Positions 7,134 through 15,262 of a stretch of 15,272 nt of DNA are shown here, piece after piece. The stretch spans positions 1-15,272 of the forward strand of contig JALSNA010000142.1 in the NCBI GenBank assembly GCA_026987255.1, read 5' to 3'. Positions within the stretch are counted from its first letter, which is position 1. Every line of letters begins with the position of its first letter. The position numbers were made by a program, and so were the translations under genes. Source of the stretch: Hyphomicrobiales bacterium (lineage in GTDB: Bacteria; Pseudomonadota; Alphaproteobacteria; Rhizobiales; Aestuariivirgaceae). The notes beneath the pieces were generated by a model. It did not search any database. It was given only the letters and a program-made list of their open reading frames with translations, and had not been told where the DNA came from.

Positions 7134-7472
7134 TCAGCTCTTCTTGACGAATTGCGACTTGAGCTTCATGGCGCCGATGCCGGGGATCTTGCAATCGATG
7201 TCGTGATCGCCCTCGACAAGACGGATGTTCTTGACCCTGGTGCCCACCTTGACCACCGAGGAGGAGCCCTTGACCTTCAGATCCTTGATGACGGTGATAC
7301 TGTCGCCATCGGCCAGCAGGTTGCCATTGGCATCCTTGACCATTAGCCCCTGCGGCTCTTCTTGCGCTTGCGCCATGGGCCATTCATGGGCGCATTCGGG
7401 GCAGACGAACAGCGCTGCGTCCTCATAGACATATTCAGAGCCGCAGTGCGGGCACTTGGGGGTATCGCTCAT
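7134..7472 (-). CDS. yjdM: Zinc-ribbon protein of the YjdM/PhnA family
   Basis: This 112-residue cytoplasmic protein is almost collinear with E. coli YjdM (formerly PhnA). A zinc ribbon comes first, with Cys7/Cys10 (CPHC) and Cys24/Cys27 (CPEC), followed by the family's beta-barrel domain: [47 protein letters not shown] and the end LKSQFVKKS. The family was once linked to phosphonoacetate hydrolysis, but in E. coli the protein is not part of the C-P lyase pathway and its biochemical role is unsettled. The start has GAGGAA 8 bases upstream. No phosphonate genes are nearby. It is separated from the upstream SIMPL gene by 48 bases and may be cotranscribed with it. Confidence 0.93.
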   Translation of the reverse strand: MSDTPKCPHCGSEYVYEDAALFVCPECAHEWPMAQAQEEPQGLMVKDANGNLLADGDSITVIKDLKVKGSSSVVKVGTRVKNIRLVEGDHDIDCKIPGIGAMKLKSQFVKKS

Positions 7473-7520
7473 CGGGCAATTTCCTCATGGCAAGTGGAGT
7501 TCTGGCGGTTCATCCGGCCC

Positions 7521-8234
7521 TCACCTGATCCGCCAGGTGATGGAGACGCTCACCCGCAGGGCCTGCTTGCCGGCCGCCACCGGCACCGGGGCGGCAGCCG
7601 ATTCGAGCATCTTGGTGCGCGCCATCATCACCGGGCGGGGCGGAATGAAGCCGCCGCTTTCGGAAAAGCGCAGCACCTCACCGAGCTTGAAACCGGCTTC
7701 CCCGGCATAAATGCGCGCCTTGCGCAGGGCATCGCGCACCGCCAGGCGGCGGGCCTCGTCCTTCAGGGGCGCGGGCTTTTCGATGCTGAAGGCAATGCCA
7801 TTGATGCGGTTGGAGCCGGTGCGCACCACGTCATCGAGAATGCCGCCGGTCTTTTTCAGATCATGCACCCGGATGGTCAGCATGTTGGAGACCACATAGC
7901 CCACCAGCTTCGGCTCCCCGCCGGAGCTGTAGGAGTTTTTCGGATAGACATACCGGGCGCGGATGGAAAAGCCCGATGTCCTCATGTCCGCATCGGCCAG
8001 TTTCCATTTGCCCTTCAGGACATCGAAGACCGCCGTCATGGCCCGGGTGTTGGCCATGAGCGCCTCGCGGGCGGTCTTGGCGCGCTTCTCCACTCCCAGG
8101 GTGATGATGGCCACATCGGGGCGGGCGAAAACCTCGCCCAAGCCGTTCAATGTCAAGGTGCGCGGCGCCTCGGCGGCCAGCGCGGCGGCGGGCAGCAAAA
8201 GCGCCGCAAGGGCAAAAGGTGCAAGGCGTTTCAT
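7521..8234 (-). CDS. Exported SIMPL-domain (DUF541) protein
   Basis: This 237-residue protein has a clear Sec signal peptide (MKRLAPFALAALLLPAAALA, cleavage likely after ALA at about residue 20), so it should be periplasmic or outer-surface. The rest is a SIMPL/DUF541 domain: TLTLNGLGEVFARPDVAII, a helix around AREALMANTRAMTAVFDVLK, the DMRTSGFSIRARYVYP strand pair, VGYVVSNMLTIRVHDL, RINGIAFSIE, ARRLAVRDALRKARIYAGEAG and a closing strand SVSITWRIR. Family members such as E. coli YggE form ring-like oligomers and have been linked to oxidative stress tolerance, but no reaction is known. ATG 8234 was chosen because GAGGAA lies upstream and the signal peptide begins there; the frame extends further upstream without support. 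Confidence 0.92.
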   Translation of the reverse strand: MKRLAPFALAALLLPAAALAAEAPRTLTLNGLGEVFARPDVAIITLGVEKRAKTAREALMANTRAMTAVFDVLKGKWKLADADMRTSGFSIRARYVYPKNSYSSGGEPKLVGYVVSNMLTIRVHDLKKTGGILDDVVRTGSNRINGIAFSIEKPAPLKDEARRLAVRDALRKARIYAGEAGFKLGEVLRFSESGGFIPPRPVMMARTKMLESAAAPVPVAAGKQALRVSVSITWRIR

Positions 8235-8300
8235 GGCAGTTTCCTCAAAGGCTGAATCACGCTCCCCCCTCCCGCCGGTTACAAGAGAGCAAAAAGACCG

Positions 8301-8329
8301 TTGGCGCAAGGCCCTTGCCTTTGCTATAG
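8301..8329 (+). promoter_or_regulatory. Promoter of the CAT tRNA gene
   Basis: TTGGCG at 8301-8306, 17 bases, then CTATAG at 8324-8329 within GCTATAGC, close to the alphaproteobacterial housekeeping -10. The tRNA begins 11 bases after the -10, so the primary transcript would need almost no 5' trimming. Confidence 0.65.
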
Positions 8330-8339
8330 CAAGCAGGCG

Positions 8340-8416
8340 GGGTCCGTAGCTCAATTGGTCAGAGCCGCCGGCTCATAACCGGCTGGTTGCAGGTTCGAGT
8401 CCTGCCGGACCCACCA
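8340..8416 (+). tRNA. tRNA with CAT anticodon (tRNA-Met elongator, or tRNA-Ile2)
   Basis: A full cloverleaf is visible: acceptor stem GGGTCCG with CGGACCC, D stem GCTC/GAGC, anticodon stem GCCGG/CCGGC around loop CTCATAA (anticodon CAT at 8374-8376), T stem GCAGG/CCTGC with TTCGAGT, discriminator A and encoded CCA. The G1-C72 pair and the lack of three G-C pairs in the anticodon stem exclude the initiator. Elongator Met and lysidine-modified Ile2 cannot be separated with certainty by eye. It is convergent with rpoD. Confidence 0.95.
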
Positions 8417-8436
8417 GGCCACTTTGGGCCTCTTTC

Positions 8437-8454
8437 CCTTGCATCGGCGCAAGG
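8437..8454. terminator. Short hairpin between the tRNA and rpoD
   Basis: CCTTGC and GCAAGG pair perfectly around a 6-nt loop between the convergent tRNA and rpoD. No T run follows on either strand, so the terminator role is only a possibility. Confidence 0.3.
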
Positions 8455-8506
8455 ATCCGCTGCCGCCCCGCCAGGCAGATTCACGACACCCGAAGTTGCG
8501 GCACCG

Positions 8507-10465
<1,959 letters not shown>

Positions 10466-10524
10466 GTTCAAAGCCCTGTTTCGCTGTGCGCGGCTTGAAA
10501 AAGCCTGCCAAGTCTGTCATCAAA

Positions 10525-10539
10525 GCGCCAGGCTGGCGC
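10525..10539 (-). other. Small hairpin in the rpoD leader
   Basis: GCGCCA and TGGCGC pair perfectly around a 3-nt loop, about 60 bases before the rpoD start. It would lie in the 5' UTR if transcription starts in the dnaG-rpoD spacer. No function is evident. Confidence 0.3.
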
Positions 10540-10586
10540 AGTGTGGAATATCGATCGCTGATTCGATCTTCTGTAAACCCCATGCC

Positions 10587-10601
10587 TTAACCGGTGATTA
10601 A
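10587..10601. promoter_or_regulatory. Candidate CtrA box in the rpoD upstream region
   Basis: TTAA-N7-TTAA matches the full alphaproteobacterial CtrA binding pattern, and the right half reads TTAACCAT, the classical CtrA half-site. It lies about 120 bases before the rpoD start in a 261-base spacer, where a promoter would be expected. ctrA itself is not in the window, so use of the site is inferred. Confidence 0.5.
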
Positions 10602-10726
10602 CCATGCCCGGTTGCGCCATCGGCGCCTCCCGGCAAGGGGACGCCGCCGCTACCCGGCATTGTCCGGCGGCTGCTCGAGGCAGCGGGTGACTGTCACTGT
10701 GCAGAATGGAAAAACGGCCCTGTTCC

Positions 10727-12574
10727 TCACTCGCCCTGTCTTTGCCTGGCTGCATGAAGTTCGTCACGAATCCGGTTGATCCGCGCGAAGTTTTCCTCCG
10801 TGGGATTTTGCTCGAAGGCATCTTGCGCCGCCGCCAGTTCACGTTCCAAAACGGCTGTTCTGTGCAGCTCAAGGGCATGGGCGGAAAACATCCTGCGCGC
10901 CTTGTGCAAATCCAGATCCAGCTTGTATGCATGGCGGCCGGGGCCATGTGATGCGCCGGTCAGTCTGTTGACAACCTCGCCGAAACCTTCCTCCATGAGA
11001 TGGGTTTTCAGGCGCGCGCTGTCAAGTTCGGACAGACCAGCGGCGATATCTATGATTTTTTGCCGCAAGGAGTCAAGCATTTTGGATGAAAACTCCAGGC
11101 GTGCGAGATCTTCGGCCACATCATCGAGGATTTCCGGCAGATCGAGCACCAGGGCGAGGATTTCGCGTTCATGATAACTGCTGCCCGCGCTGCCCCGGCT
11201 GGCGGCCAGCAATTGCGCCGAGGCGCCGCGCGGCTTCTTCGCCCCTGCTGCCTTGCGGCCCCTGGCGCGGGGGCTGCGGGCGCCTTGGCGCGGGGGCTGC
11301 CAAAGCTCGCGCAGGCGGGCGCGCAGATCGGCGCGGTAGTGGGCGCGCACCTTGTCATCGCGGATGCGCCCGGCCAGCTCCTCCAGGCGCTTTTCCAGGG
11401 CCGCCTTTTCCTCCGGCGTGGCCATGGGGCTGGTTTCCACCACATGCCGCCACAGGAAACGCGACAGGCTGTCCGCGCCATCGAGCACCTCCTGCATGGC
11501 CTGCCGGCCGCGATCGCGCAGCAGATCGTCCGGATCCAGGCCTTCGGGCAGAATGGCAAAGCGCAGCGAATGCCCCGGTTGCAGATGCGGCAGGGCCGTC
11601 TCCAGAGCCCGCCAGGCCGCCGCCTGTCCGGCCGCATCGCCATCGAAACACAGGATGGGCACGGCAGCGGTGCGCCACAGCATGGCCAGGTGCTCCCCGG
11701 TCAGCGCCGTGCCCAGCGGGGCCACCACGTGCTCAAAGCCGGCCTGGGCCAGGGCGATGACGTCCATGTAGCCTTCCACGGCGATGATCTCGCCGCGCTC
11801 GAAGGCGCTCTTGCGCGCCTGATCGAGGTTGTAGAGCACCCGGGACTTGTGAAACAGCTCCGTTTCCGGCGAGTTCAGGTATTTGGCCCTGGCCTCTCCC
11901 AGGGCGCGGCCACCGAAGGCGATCACCCGGCCGCGCATGTCGCGGATGGGAAACATCAGCCGGTCGCGGAAGCGGTCATAGGCGGCCCGGCCATCATCGG
12001 GGACGCCGATCAGCCCGGCATCGAGCATCATCTGGCGGGGCACGTCCCTTTCCTGCAGGTGCCTGAGCAGGGCATCGCGGGCATCGGGCGCAAAGCCGAG
12101 GCCGAAACGGGCCACGAACTCGTGCGACAATCCGCGCGCGGCGATGTAGTCACGCGCCCTGGCCCCTTGCGGCCCCTCCAGCTGCTGGCGGTAGAAGGCC
12201 TCCGCCATGGCCAGCACATCGGCCAGGGAGGCGCGCGCCTTTTCGCGCTTTTCCATGGCCGGGTCCGGTTTGGGCATGGGCAATCCGGCCTGACCGGCGA
12301 GCTCCTCCACCGCCTCGGGAAAGCTCATGCCGAGCTTTTCCACCAGGAAGGTGAAGACATCGCCCTTGGCGTGGCAACTGAAGCAATAGTAACGCCCCTT
12401 GCGGTCATCGGCATGAAACGAGGGGGTCTTTTCCGAGTGGAAGGGGCAGCAGGCCCACCAGTCGCCCTTGCCGGGCCTGGACTTGCGCCGGTCCCATTGC
12501 ACGGCCCGGCCCACCACCGAGGACACCGGCACCCGGGCGCGGATTTCATCCAGAAAGGACGATGAAAACTTCAT
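10727..12574 (-). CDS. dnaG: DNA primase DnaG
   Basis: This enzyme makes RNA primers for replication at the fork together with DnaB helicase. The 615 residues show all domains. The N-terminal CHC2 zinc-binding domain has CPFHSEKTPSF and YYCFSCHAKGD (Cys43, His46, Cys64, Cys67). The catalytic core includes RFRDRLMFPIRDMRGRVIAFGGR near 201 and KYLNSPETELFHK near 231. The Toprim motifs are VEGYMD (Glu267) and FDGDAAG (Asp311, Asp313), followed by EGLDPDDLL near 344. A Lys/Arg/Ala-rich linker near 428-450 leads to a helical C-terminal helicase-interaction domain. ATG 12574 has GAGGGAG upstream. The gene follows yqeY by 24 bases, so the two are likely cotranscribed, with rpoD downstream as in the macromolecular synthesis operon. 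Confidence 0.97.
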   Translation of the reverse strand: MKFSSSFLDEIRARVPVSSVVGRAVQWDRRKSRPGKGDWWACCPFHSEKTPSFHADDRKGRYYCFSCHAKGDVFTFLVEKLGMSFPEAVEELAGQAGLPMPKPDPAMEKREKARASLADVLAMAEAFYRQQLEGPQGARARDYIAARGLSHEFVARFGLGFAPDARDALLRHLQERDVPRQMMLDAGLIGVPDDGRAAYDRFRDRLMFPIRDMRGRVIAFGGRALGEARAKYLNSPETELFHKSRVLYNLDQARKSAFERGEIIAVEGYMDVIALAQAGFEHVVAPLGTALTGEHLAMLWRTAAVPILCFDGDAAGQAAAWRALETALPHLQPGHSLRFAILPEGLDPDDLLRDRGRQAMQEVLDGADSLSRFLWRHVVETSPMATPEEKAALEKRLEELAGRIRDDKVRAHYRADLRARLRELWQPPRQGARSPRARGRKAAGAKKPRGASAQLLAASRGSAGSSYHEREILALVLDLPEILDDVAEDLARLEFSSKMLDSLRQKIIDIAAGLSELDSARLKTHLMEEGFGEVVNRLTGASHGPGRHAYKLDLDLHKARRMFSAHALELHRTAVLERELAAAQDAFEQNPTEENFARINRIRDELHAARQRQGE

Positions 12575-12598
12575 TGGCCGGCTCCCTCGCCGGAGCTT

Positions 12599-13063
12599 TC
12601 AGCCCAGCTTCTCCCGCACCAGCTTCGAGGCACGGCCCATATCCATCTGGCCGGAATATTTCTGTTTCAGCGCGCCCATGACCTTGCCCATGTCCTTCAG
12701 GCCCGAAGCGCCGGTTTCGGCGATGATTTCGGCAATGGCCTTCTCCACCTCCTGGGGCGAAAGCTGGCGGGGCAGGAACTCCTCGATAATGGCGATTTCC
12801 TCGCGCTCGGCGCTGGCCAGGTCCGGGCGGCCGCCATCGTCATAGAGCCTGGCAGATTCGCGCCTTTGCTTGACCATCTTGGCCAGGATGGCTTGCAGAT
12901 CGGCCTCCGAGGGGGCATCGTCACGGCCGGTGCCGCGCGCCTGGATGTCGCGATCCTTGAAGGCGGCGGTGATCAGCCGCAAGGTGGCCATGCGGCGCTT
13001 GTCCTGGGCCTTCATGGCCGCCTTGAGTTCCGCATTGACCCTGTCGCGCAAGCTCTCGCCCAT
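12599..13063 (-). CDS. YqeY-like protein (GatB/YqeY domain)
   Basis: The protein has 154 residues and is all helical, matching stand-alone YqeY proteins. The N-terminal bundle starts [20 protein letters not shown], with [20 protein letters not shown] and the conserved [17 protein letters not shown] in the middle. The C-terminal UBA-like part has [20 protein letters not shown], followed by [13 protein letters not shown]. The domain resembles the tRNA-interacting tail of GatB amidotransferase, but no amidase partner is here and the role of the free protein is unclear. It is the first gene of the minus-strand unit with dnaG, diverging from carA, an arrangement widely kept in alphaproteobacteria. 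GGCGAGGC precedes the ATG as a weak ribosome site. Confidence 0.93.
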   Translation of the reverse strand: MGESLRDRVNAELKAAMKAQDKRRMATLRLITAAFKDRDIQARGTGRDDAPSEADLQAILAKMVKQRRESARLYDDGGRPDLASAEREEIAIIEEFLPRQLSPQEVEKAIAEIIAETGASGLKDMGKVMGALKQKYSGQMDMGRASKLVREKLG

Positions 13064-13098
13064 GCCTCGCCATCCCGTTTTGTTGCGTTCAGACCCAA

Positions 13099-13127
13099 TG
13101 GATACTATGGGCGGGGGCGGCTTTCAA
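13099..13127 (-). promoter_or_regulatory. Candidate promoter for yqeY-dnaG
   Basis: On the minus strand TTGAAA (13127-13122), a 17-base spacer and TATCCA (13104-13099) suggest a sigma-70 promoter, with a start near 13092 about 30 bases before the yqeY ATG. Confidence 0.45.
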
Positions 13128-13159
13128 CAGCGGTGAGACAATTTCCCCTTTCGCGGCGC

Positions 13160-13188
13160 TTGACAGGTTCTTGCGGGCGGTCTTTATC
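13160..13188 (+). promoter_or_regulatory. Promoter for carA
   Basis: A perfect TTGACA at 13160-13165, a 17-base spacer and TTTATC at 13183-13188 predict transcription starting near 13195, leaving a leader of about 40 bases. That is too short for an attenuator, so any pyrimidine or arginine control would act at the promoter. Confidence 0.65.
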
Positions 13189-13233
13189 AGGGCATCGGAT
13201 TTGGCCGCCGGAACCATCGGAGAGCAGATTGTC

Positions 13234-14412
13234 ATGACCCCCGCCCCCTGGCAGGAAGAGCATCCCACCGCCGTCCTCGTCCTTGCCGATGGAACGGTAC
13301 TCCATGGCCACGGCCTGGGCGCGCCGGGGCAGGCCGTGGGCGAGGTGTGCTTCAACACCGCCATGACCGGCTATCAGGAAATCCTCACCGATCCCTCCTA
13401 TGCCGGGCAGATCGTCACCTTCACCTTCCCCCACATCGGCAACGTGGGAACGAACCCGCAAGATGACGAAACCACCAATCCGGAGCAGAAGGCCCAGGTG
13501 CGCGGCTGCGTCCTGCGCGCCGAGGTGACCAATCCCTCCAACTGGCGGGCCACGGAGCATTTTTCGGACTGGCTGGGCAAGCGCGGCATCATCGCCATCA
13601 GCGGCATCGACACCCGCGCCCTGACGGCCCTCATCCGCGAAAGGGGCATGCCCAATGCCGTCATCGCCCACGATCCGCGGGGCAACTTCGACATCGCGGC
13701 GTTAAAGGCGCAGGCCGCCGCCTGGCCGGGCATCGCCGGGGCCGATCTGGCCGCCCAGGTGAGCACGCAGACCCCCTATGAATGGGATGAAAAGACCTGG
13801 CGCTGGCCACATGGCTACGAGCGGCAGGATGAGCCGCGCTTTCATGTCGTGGCGGTGGATTACGGCATCAAGAAGAACATCCTGCGCTGCCTGGCCGATG
13901 TGGGCTGCAAGGTCACCGTGGTGCCCGCAACGGCCTGCGCGAAGGATATTCTGGCGCTCGATCCAGATGGCGTCTTTCTGGCCAACGGGCCGGGCGATCC
14001 GGCCGCGACGGGGGAATATGCGGGAGCGGAAATCGCCCGATTGGCGGCCTCCGGCAAGCCCCTGTTCGGCATCTGCCTGGGCCACCAGATGCTGGCCATC
14101 GCCCTGGGCGGGCGGACGAAGAAGATGAAACAGGGCCATCACGGCGCCAACCACCCGGTGAAGGACTTCACCACGAAGAAGGTGGAGATCACCTCCATGA
14201 ACCACGGTTTTACCGTCGATGCGCAAAGCCTGCCCGATGGCGTGGAAGAGACCCACGTGTCGCTCTTCGATGGCACCAATTGCGGCCTGGCGATCAGCGG
14301 CAAGCCGGTGTTCTCCGTCCAGCACCACCCGGAGGCCTCGCCGGGGCCGCAAGATTCCCACTACCTGTTCCGCCGTTTCGCCAGGGCCATGGCCCGCGCC
14401 AGGGAGGCCTGA
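13234..14412 (+). CDS. carA: Carbamoyl-phosphate synthase small subunit (glutaminase)
   Basis: CarA hydrolyses glutamine and channels ammonia to CarB, which makes carbamoyl phosphate for pyrimidines and arginine. The 392 residues comprise the N-terminal CPSase domain ([20 protein letters not shown] near 40, [12 protein letters not shown] near 64) and a class I amidotransferase domain ([10 protein letters not shown] near 250, catalytic Cys281 in GICLGHQM, and His365/Glu367 in [10 protein letters not shown]). ATG 13234 is the first ATG in the frame and follows the predicted promoter; GGAG lies 11 bases upstream, slightly far. The open frame before it has no start other than TTG. carB does not follow in the remaining 860 bases, so the two subunits are encoded apart. 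Confidence 0.97.
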   Translation: MTPAPWQEEHPTAVLVLADGTVLHGHGLGAPGQAVGEVCFNTAMTGYQEILTDPSYAGQIVTFTFPHIGNVGTNPQDDETTNPEQKAQVRGCVLRAEVTNPSNWRATEHFSDWLGKRGIIAISGIDTRALTALIRERGMPNAVIAHDPRGNFDIAALKAQAAAWPGIAGADLAAQVSTQTPYEWDEKTWRWPHGYERQDEPRFHVVAVDYGIKKNILRCLADVGCKVTVVPATACAKDILALDPDGVFLANGPGDPAATGEYAGAEIARLAASGKPLFGICLGHQMLAIALGGRTKKMKQGHHGANHPVKDFTTKKVEITSMNHGFTVDAQSLPDGVEETHVSLFDGTNCGLAISGKPVFSVQHHPEASPGPQDSHYLFRRFARAMARAREA

Positions 14413-14422
14413 GGCCCTTTTT
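14406..14422 (+). terminator. Possible short-stem terminator at the carA stop
   Basis: GGCC-TGA-GGCC followed by C and five T overlaps the carA stop codon. The stem is only 4 bp, so this is weak, but no better terminator lies between carA and the next promoter. Confidence 0.3.
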
Positions 14423-14485
14423 CCCTTCCCGCCCCGATCACCGCGCCGGCCCGCATGGCCGCAGCGGCGCGCGGCATGTTTCCCC

Positions 14486-14550
14486 GTTCACAGTCTGAAC
14501 CGGACATGAACGGCGCATTCAGCATTGGTTCCGCTTGCCCTCTCTATAAG
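14486..14550 (+). promoter_or_regulatory. Activator-type promoter A with four half-sites
   Basis: The half-sites GTTCA (14486), TGAAC (14496), TGAAC (14507) and ATTCA (14517) have starts 10, 11 and 10 bases apart. TATAAG follows at 14545-14550, with no recognisable -35. If TATAAG is the -10, the array covers about -71 to -36, the position of an activator site. The same array with the same spacings occurs at 15036-15100. Paired half-sites at helical-turn spacing suit an OmpR/PhoB-family regulator; GTTCA also recalls the GTTTA repeats of PhoP. The regulator's identity is inference. Confidence 0.65.
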
Positions 14551-14590
14551 GGGGACAAGACGAAACGGCGCGAACCAAGGGAGTTCAGAC

Positions 14591-14800
14591 ATGTTGCGCA
14601 AGACGGCCATGACAGCCTTGAGCCTGATGGTGGCATCGGCGGCCCTGCTGGCGCTCCTCGCAACCGGCGGCGAAGCTCCGCTTCCGGCAAAGGCCCATGA
14701 GCCGGCCAATGCGGTGGTGATCTACAAGACCTCCTCCGCCCCCGTGGTGGTTGCCCGCCAAACCGCCACCTGCCGCATCGGCTGGTGCCAGGACATCTGA
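14591..14800 (+). CDS. Small exported protein with C-terminal CRIGWC motif
   Basis: I do not recognise a family. The 69-residue product begins MLRKTAMTALSLMVASAALL, continuing ALLATGG, a strong Sec-type signal or single membrane helix; cleavage may fall after AKA near residue 35. The remaining 35 or so residues are AHEPANAVVIYKTSSAPV, then a short link and the tail TATCRIGWCQDI. The two cysteines, four residues apart, could form a small disulfide loop in the periplasm. AAGGGAG with a 7-base gap before ATG 14591 is a near ideal ribosome site, and an activator-type promoter lies about 40 bases upstream. Both argue that it is truly expressed. It is followed by a structured 3' region ending in a strong terminator, so its mRNA may also be the source of a small RNA. 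Confidence 0.75.
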   Translation: MLRKTAMTALSLMVASAALLALLATGGEAPLPAKAHEPANAVVIYKTSSAPVVVARQTATCRIGWCQDI

Positions 14801-14864
14801 ACTTCCCTTCTGTGCTTCATTCGAGAAAGGATCACGCGAACAACCGGAAGGCCAAGGAAAACAG

Positions 14865-14889
14865 GGACCCCATCCGCCCCCTCTCGCCC
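14865..14889 (+). repeat. 25-bp exact direct repeat, copy 1 (hairpin loop of RNA A)
   Basis: The 25 bases starting GGACCCCATCCG and ending CTCTCGCCC recur exactly at 15150-15174, 285 bases downstream. In both copies the central 21 bases form the hairpin loop and only the closing GG/CC pairs belong to the stem. Confidence 0.95.
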
Positions 14890-14966
14890 CTGCGGCCCAC
14901 AGCCTTCCGGTTACCTTGTTTCTCCCTCCTCCCCCCAGTCCGGTTTCCCCTCCCGGACGTCCCACT

Positions 14967-14995
14967 GGCCCCGCCTCTTTGGCGGGGCCTTTTTT
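14967..14995 (+). terminator. Strong intrinsic terminator of unit A
   Basis: GGCCCCGCC (14967-14975), loop TCTTT, GGCGGGGCC (14981-14989) and six T. It ends the small-protein and RNA A transcript. Confidence 0.95.
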
Positions 14996-15035
14996 GCCCG
15001 GTGCGCGAGAGGCAAAAGGGAATGCAACGTGAGGG

Positions 15036-15100
15036 GTTTGGAATATGAACGGCAGATGAACGGGGCGTTCAGCAAACATTCGAGGACATCGCAGTATAAG
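15036..15100 (+). promoter_or_regulatory. Activator-type promoter B, twin of promoter A
   Basis: TGAAC (15046), TGAAC (15057) and GTTCA (15067), with a degenerate GTTTG at 15036, have the same 10-11-10 spacing as promoter A. TATAAG at 15095-15100 lies at the same distance from the last half-site. Sequence around the half-sites is also shared (ATGAACGGSGCRTTCAGCA), while the region between them and TATAAG has diverged. Confidence 0.65.
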
Positions 15101-15149
15101 GAAATCGTCAACCGGAACGGGTCACGAACCCTTGGTTGGACAAGACCAC

Positions 15150-15174
15150 GGACCCCATCCGCCCCCTCTCGCCC
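15150..15174 (+). repeat. 25-bp exact direct repeat, copy 2 (hairpin loop of RNA B)
   Basis: Identical to 14865-14889 over all 25 bases, with different flanking sequence on both sides. Confidence 0.95.
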
Positions 15175-15228
15175 GCGGTCTTGGAAAACCGGACGACATG
15201 ATCCGTTCCGTCATGGACAGTTCAAAGC

Positions 15229-15262
15229 AAAGGCCCGCCACAAGAGGCGGGCCTTTGTGCTT
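15229..15262 (+). terminator. Intrinsic terminator of unit B
   Basis: AAAGGCCCGCC (15229-15239), loop ACAAGA, GGCGGGCCTTT (15246-15256), then GTGCTTTT. The 11-bp stem is perfect; the T tract is within and just after it. Confidence 0.88.

Larger units (their letters stand above)
14838..14995 (+). ncRNA. Candidate 3'-UTR-derived small RNA A with anti-SD-like loops
   Basis: After the small-protein stop the transcript folds into ordered hairpins. Outer stem AACCGGAAGGC (14842-14852) pairs exactly with GCCTTCCGGTT (14902-14912). Inside it CAGGG (14862-14866) pairs with CCCTG (14888-14892), exposing a 21-nt C-rich loop (14867-14887). Then comes an unpaired pyrimidine tract with CCTCCTCCC at 14925-14933. 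A hairpin GTCCGG/CCGGAC (14938-14958) with loop TTTCCCCTC follows, and last the terminator. The 5' boundary is set by likeness to RNA B (CAACCGGAA at 14841 and 15109) and would need processing. CCUCCUCCC is the anti-Shine-Dalgarno motif of CcsR/cuckoo RNAs in alphaproteobacteria, where CcsR RNAs also lie behind a small gene. Function is inferred. Confidence 0.6.
15107..15262 (+). ncRNA. Candidate free-standing small RNA B with the same C-rich loop
   Basis: With TATAAG as -10, transcription would start near 15107 and end at the terminator near 15262, about 155 nt. Predicted folds in order: a 5' hairpin (AACC 15110 with GGTT 15134; GGGT 15119 with ACCC 15128); a hairpin CAAGACC-A-CGG (15141-15151) with CCG-C-GGTCTTG (15173-15183) that exposes the same 21-nt loop as RNA A at 15152-15172; a small CATGA/TCATG hairpin (15197-15215); and the terminator. 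The stem differs completely from that of RNA A apart from the two closing pairs yet still pairs, with one mismatch. I see no credible gene: ATG 15198 lacks a ribosome site and reads through the terminator. Confidence 0.6.

Noticed and set aside
11171..12565. 464-codon plus-strand open frame opposite dnaG
   Set aside because: Antisense shadow of dnaG with no family motifs or ribosome site.
14591..14800. DUF1127 (CcaF1-like) identity for the small protein
   Set aside because: DUF1127 proteins are cytoplasmic and Arg-rich with a conserved C-terminal motif; this one has a signal peptide and a two-cysteine tail.
14842..14918. Pseudoknot in RNA A from CAAGG (14853-14857) pairing with CCTTG (14914-14918)
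   Set aside because: The pairing is exact but only 5 bp and would compete with stacking of the 11-bp stem; too weak to claim without folding or comparative data.
15115..15129. GAAC-N7-GAAC, the alphaproteobacterial LexA (SOS) box pattern
   Set aside because: It lies downstream of the predicted start of RNA B and its bases form the 5' hairpin there. No SOS gene is adjacent, and an 8-base pattern is expected by chance at this scale.
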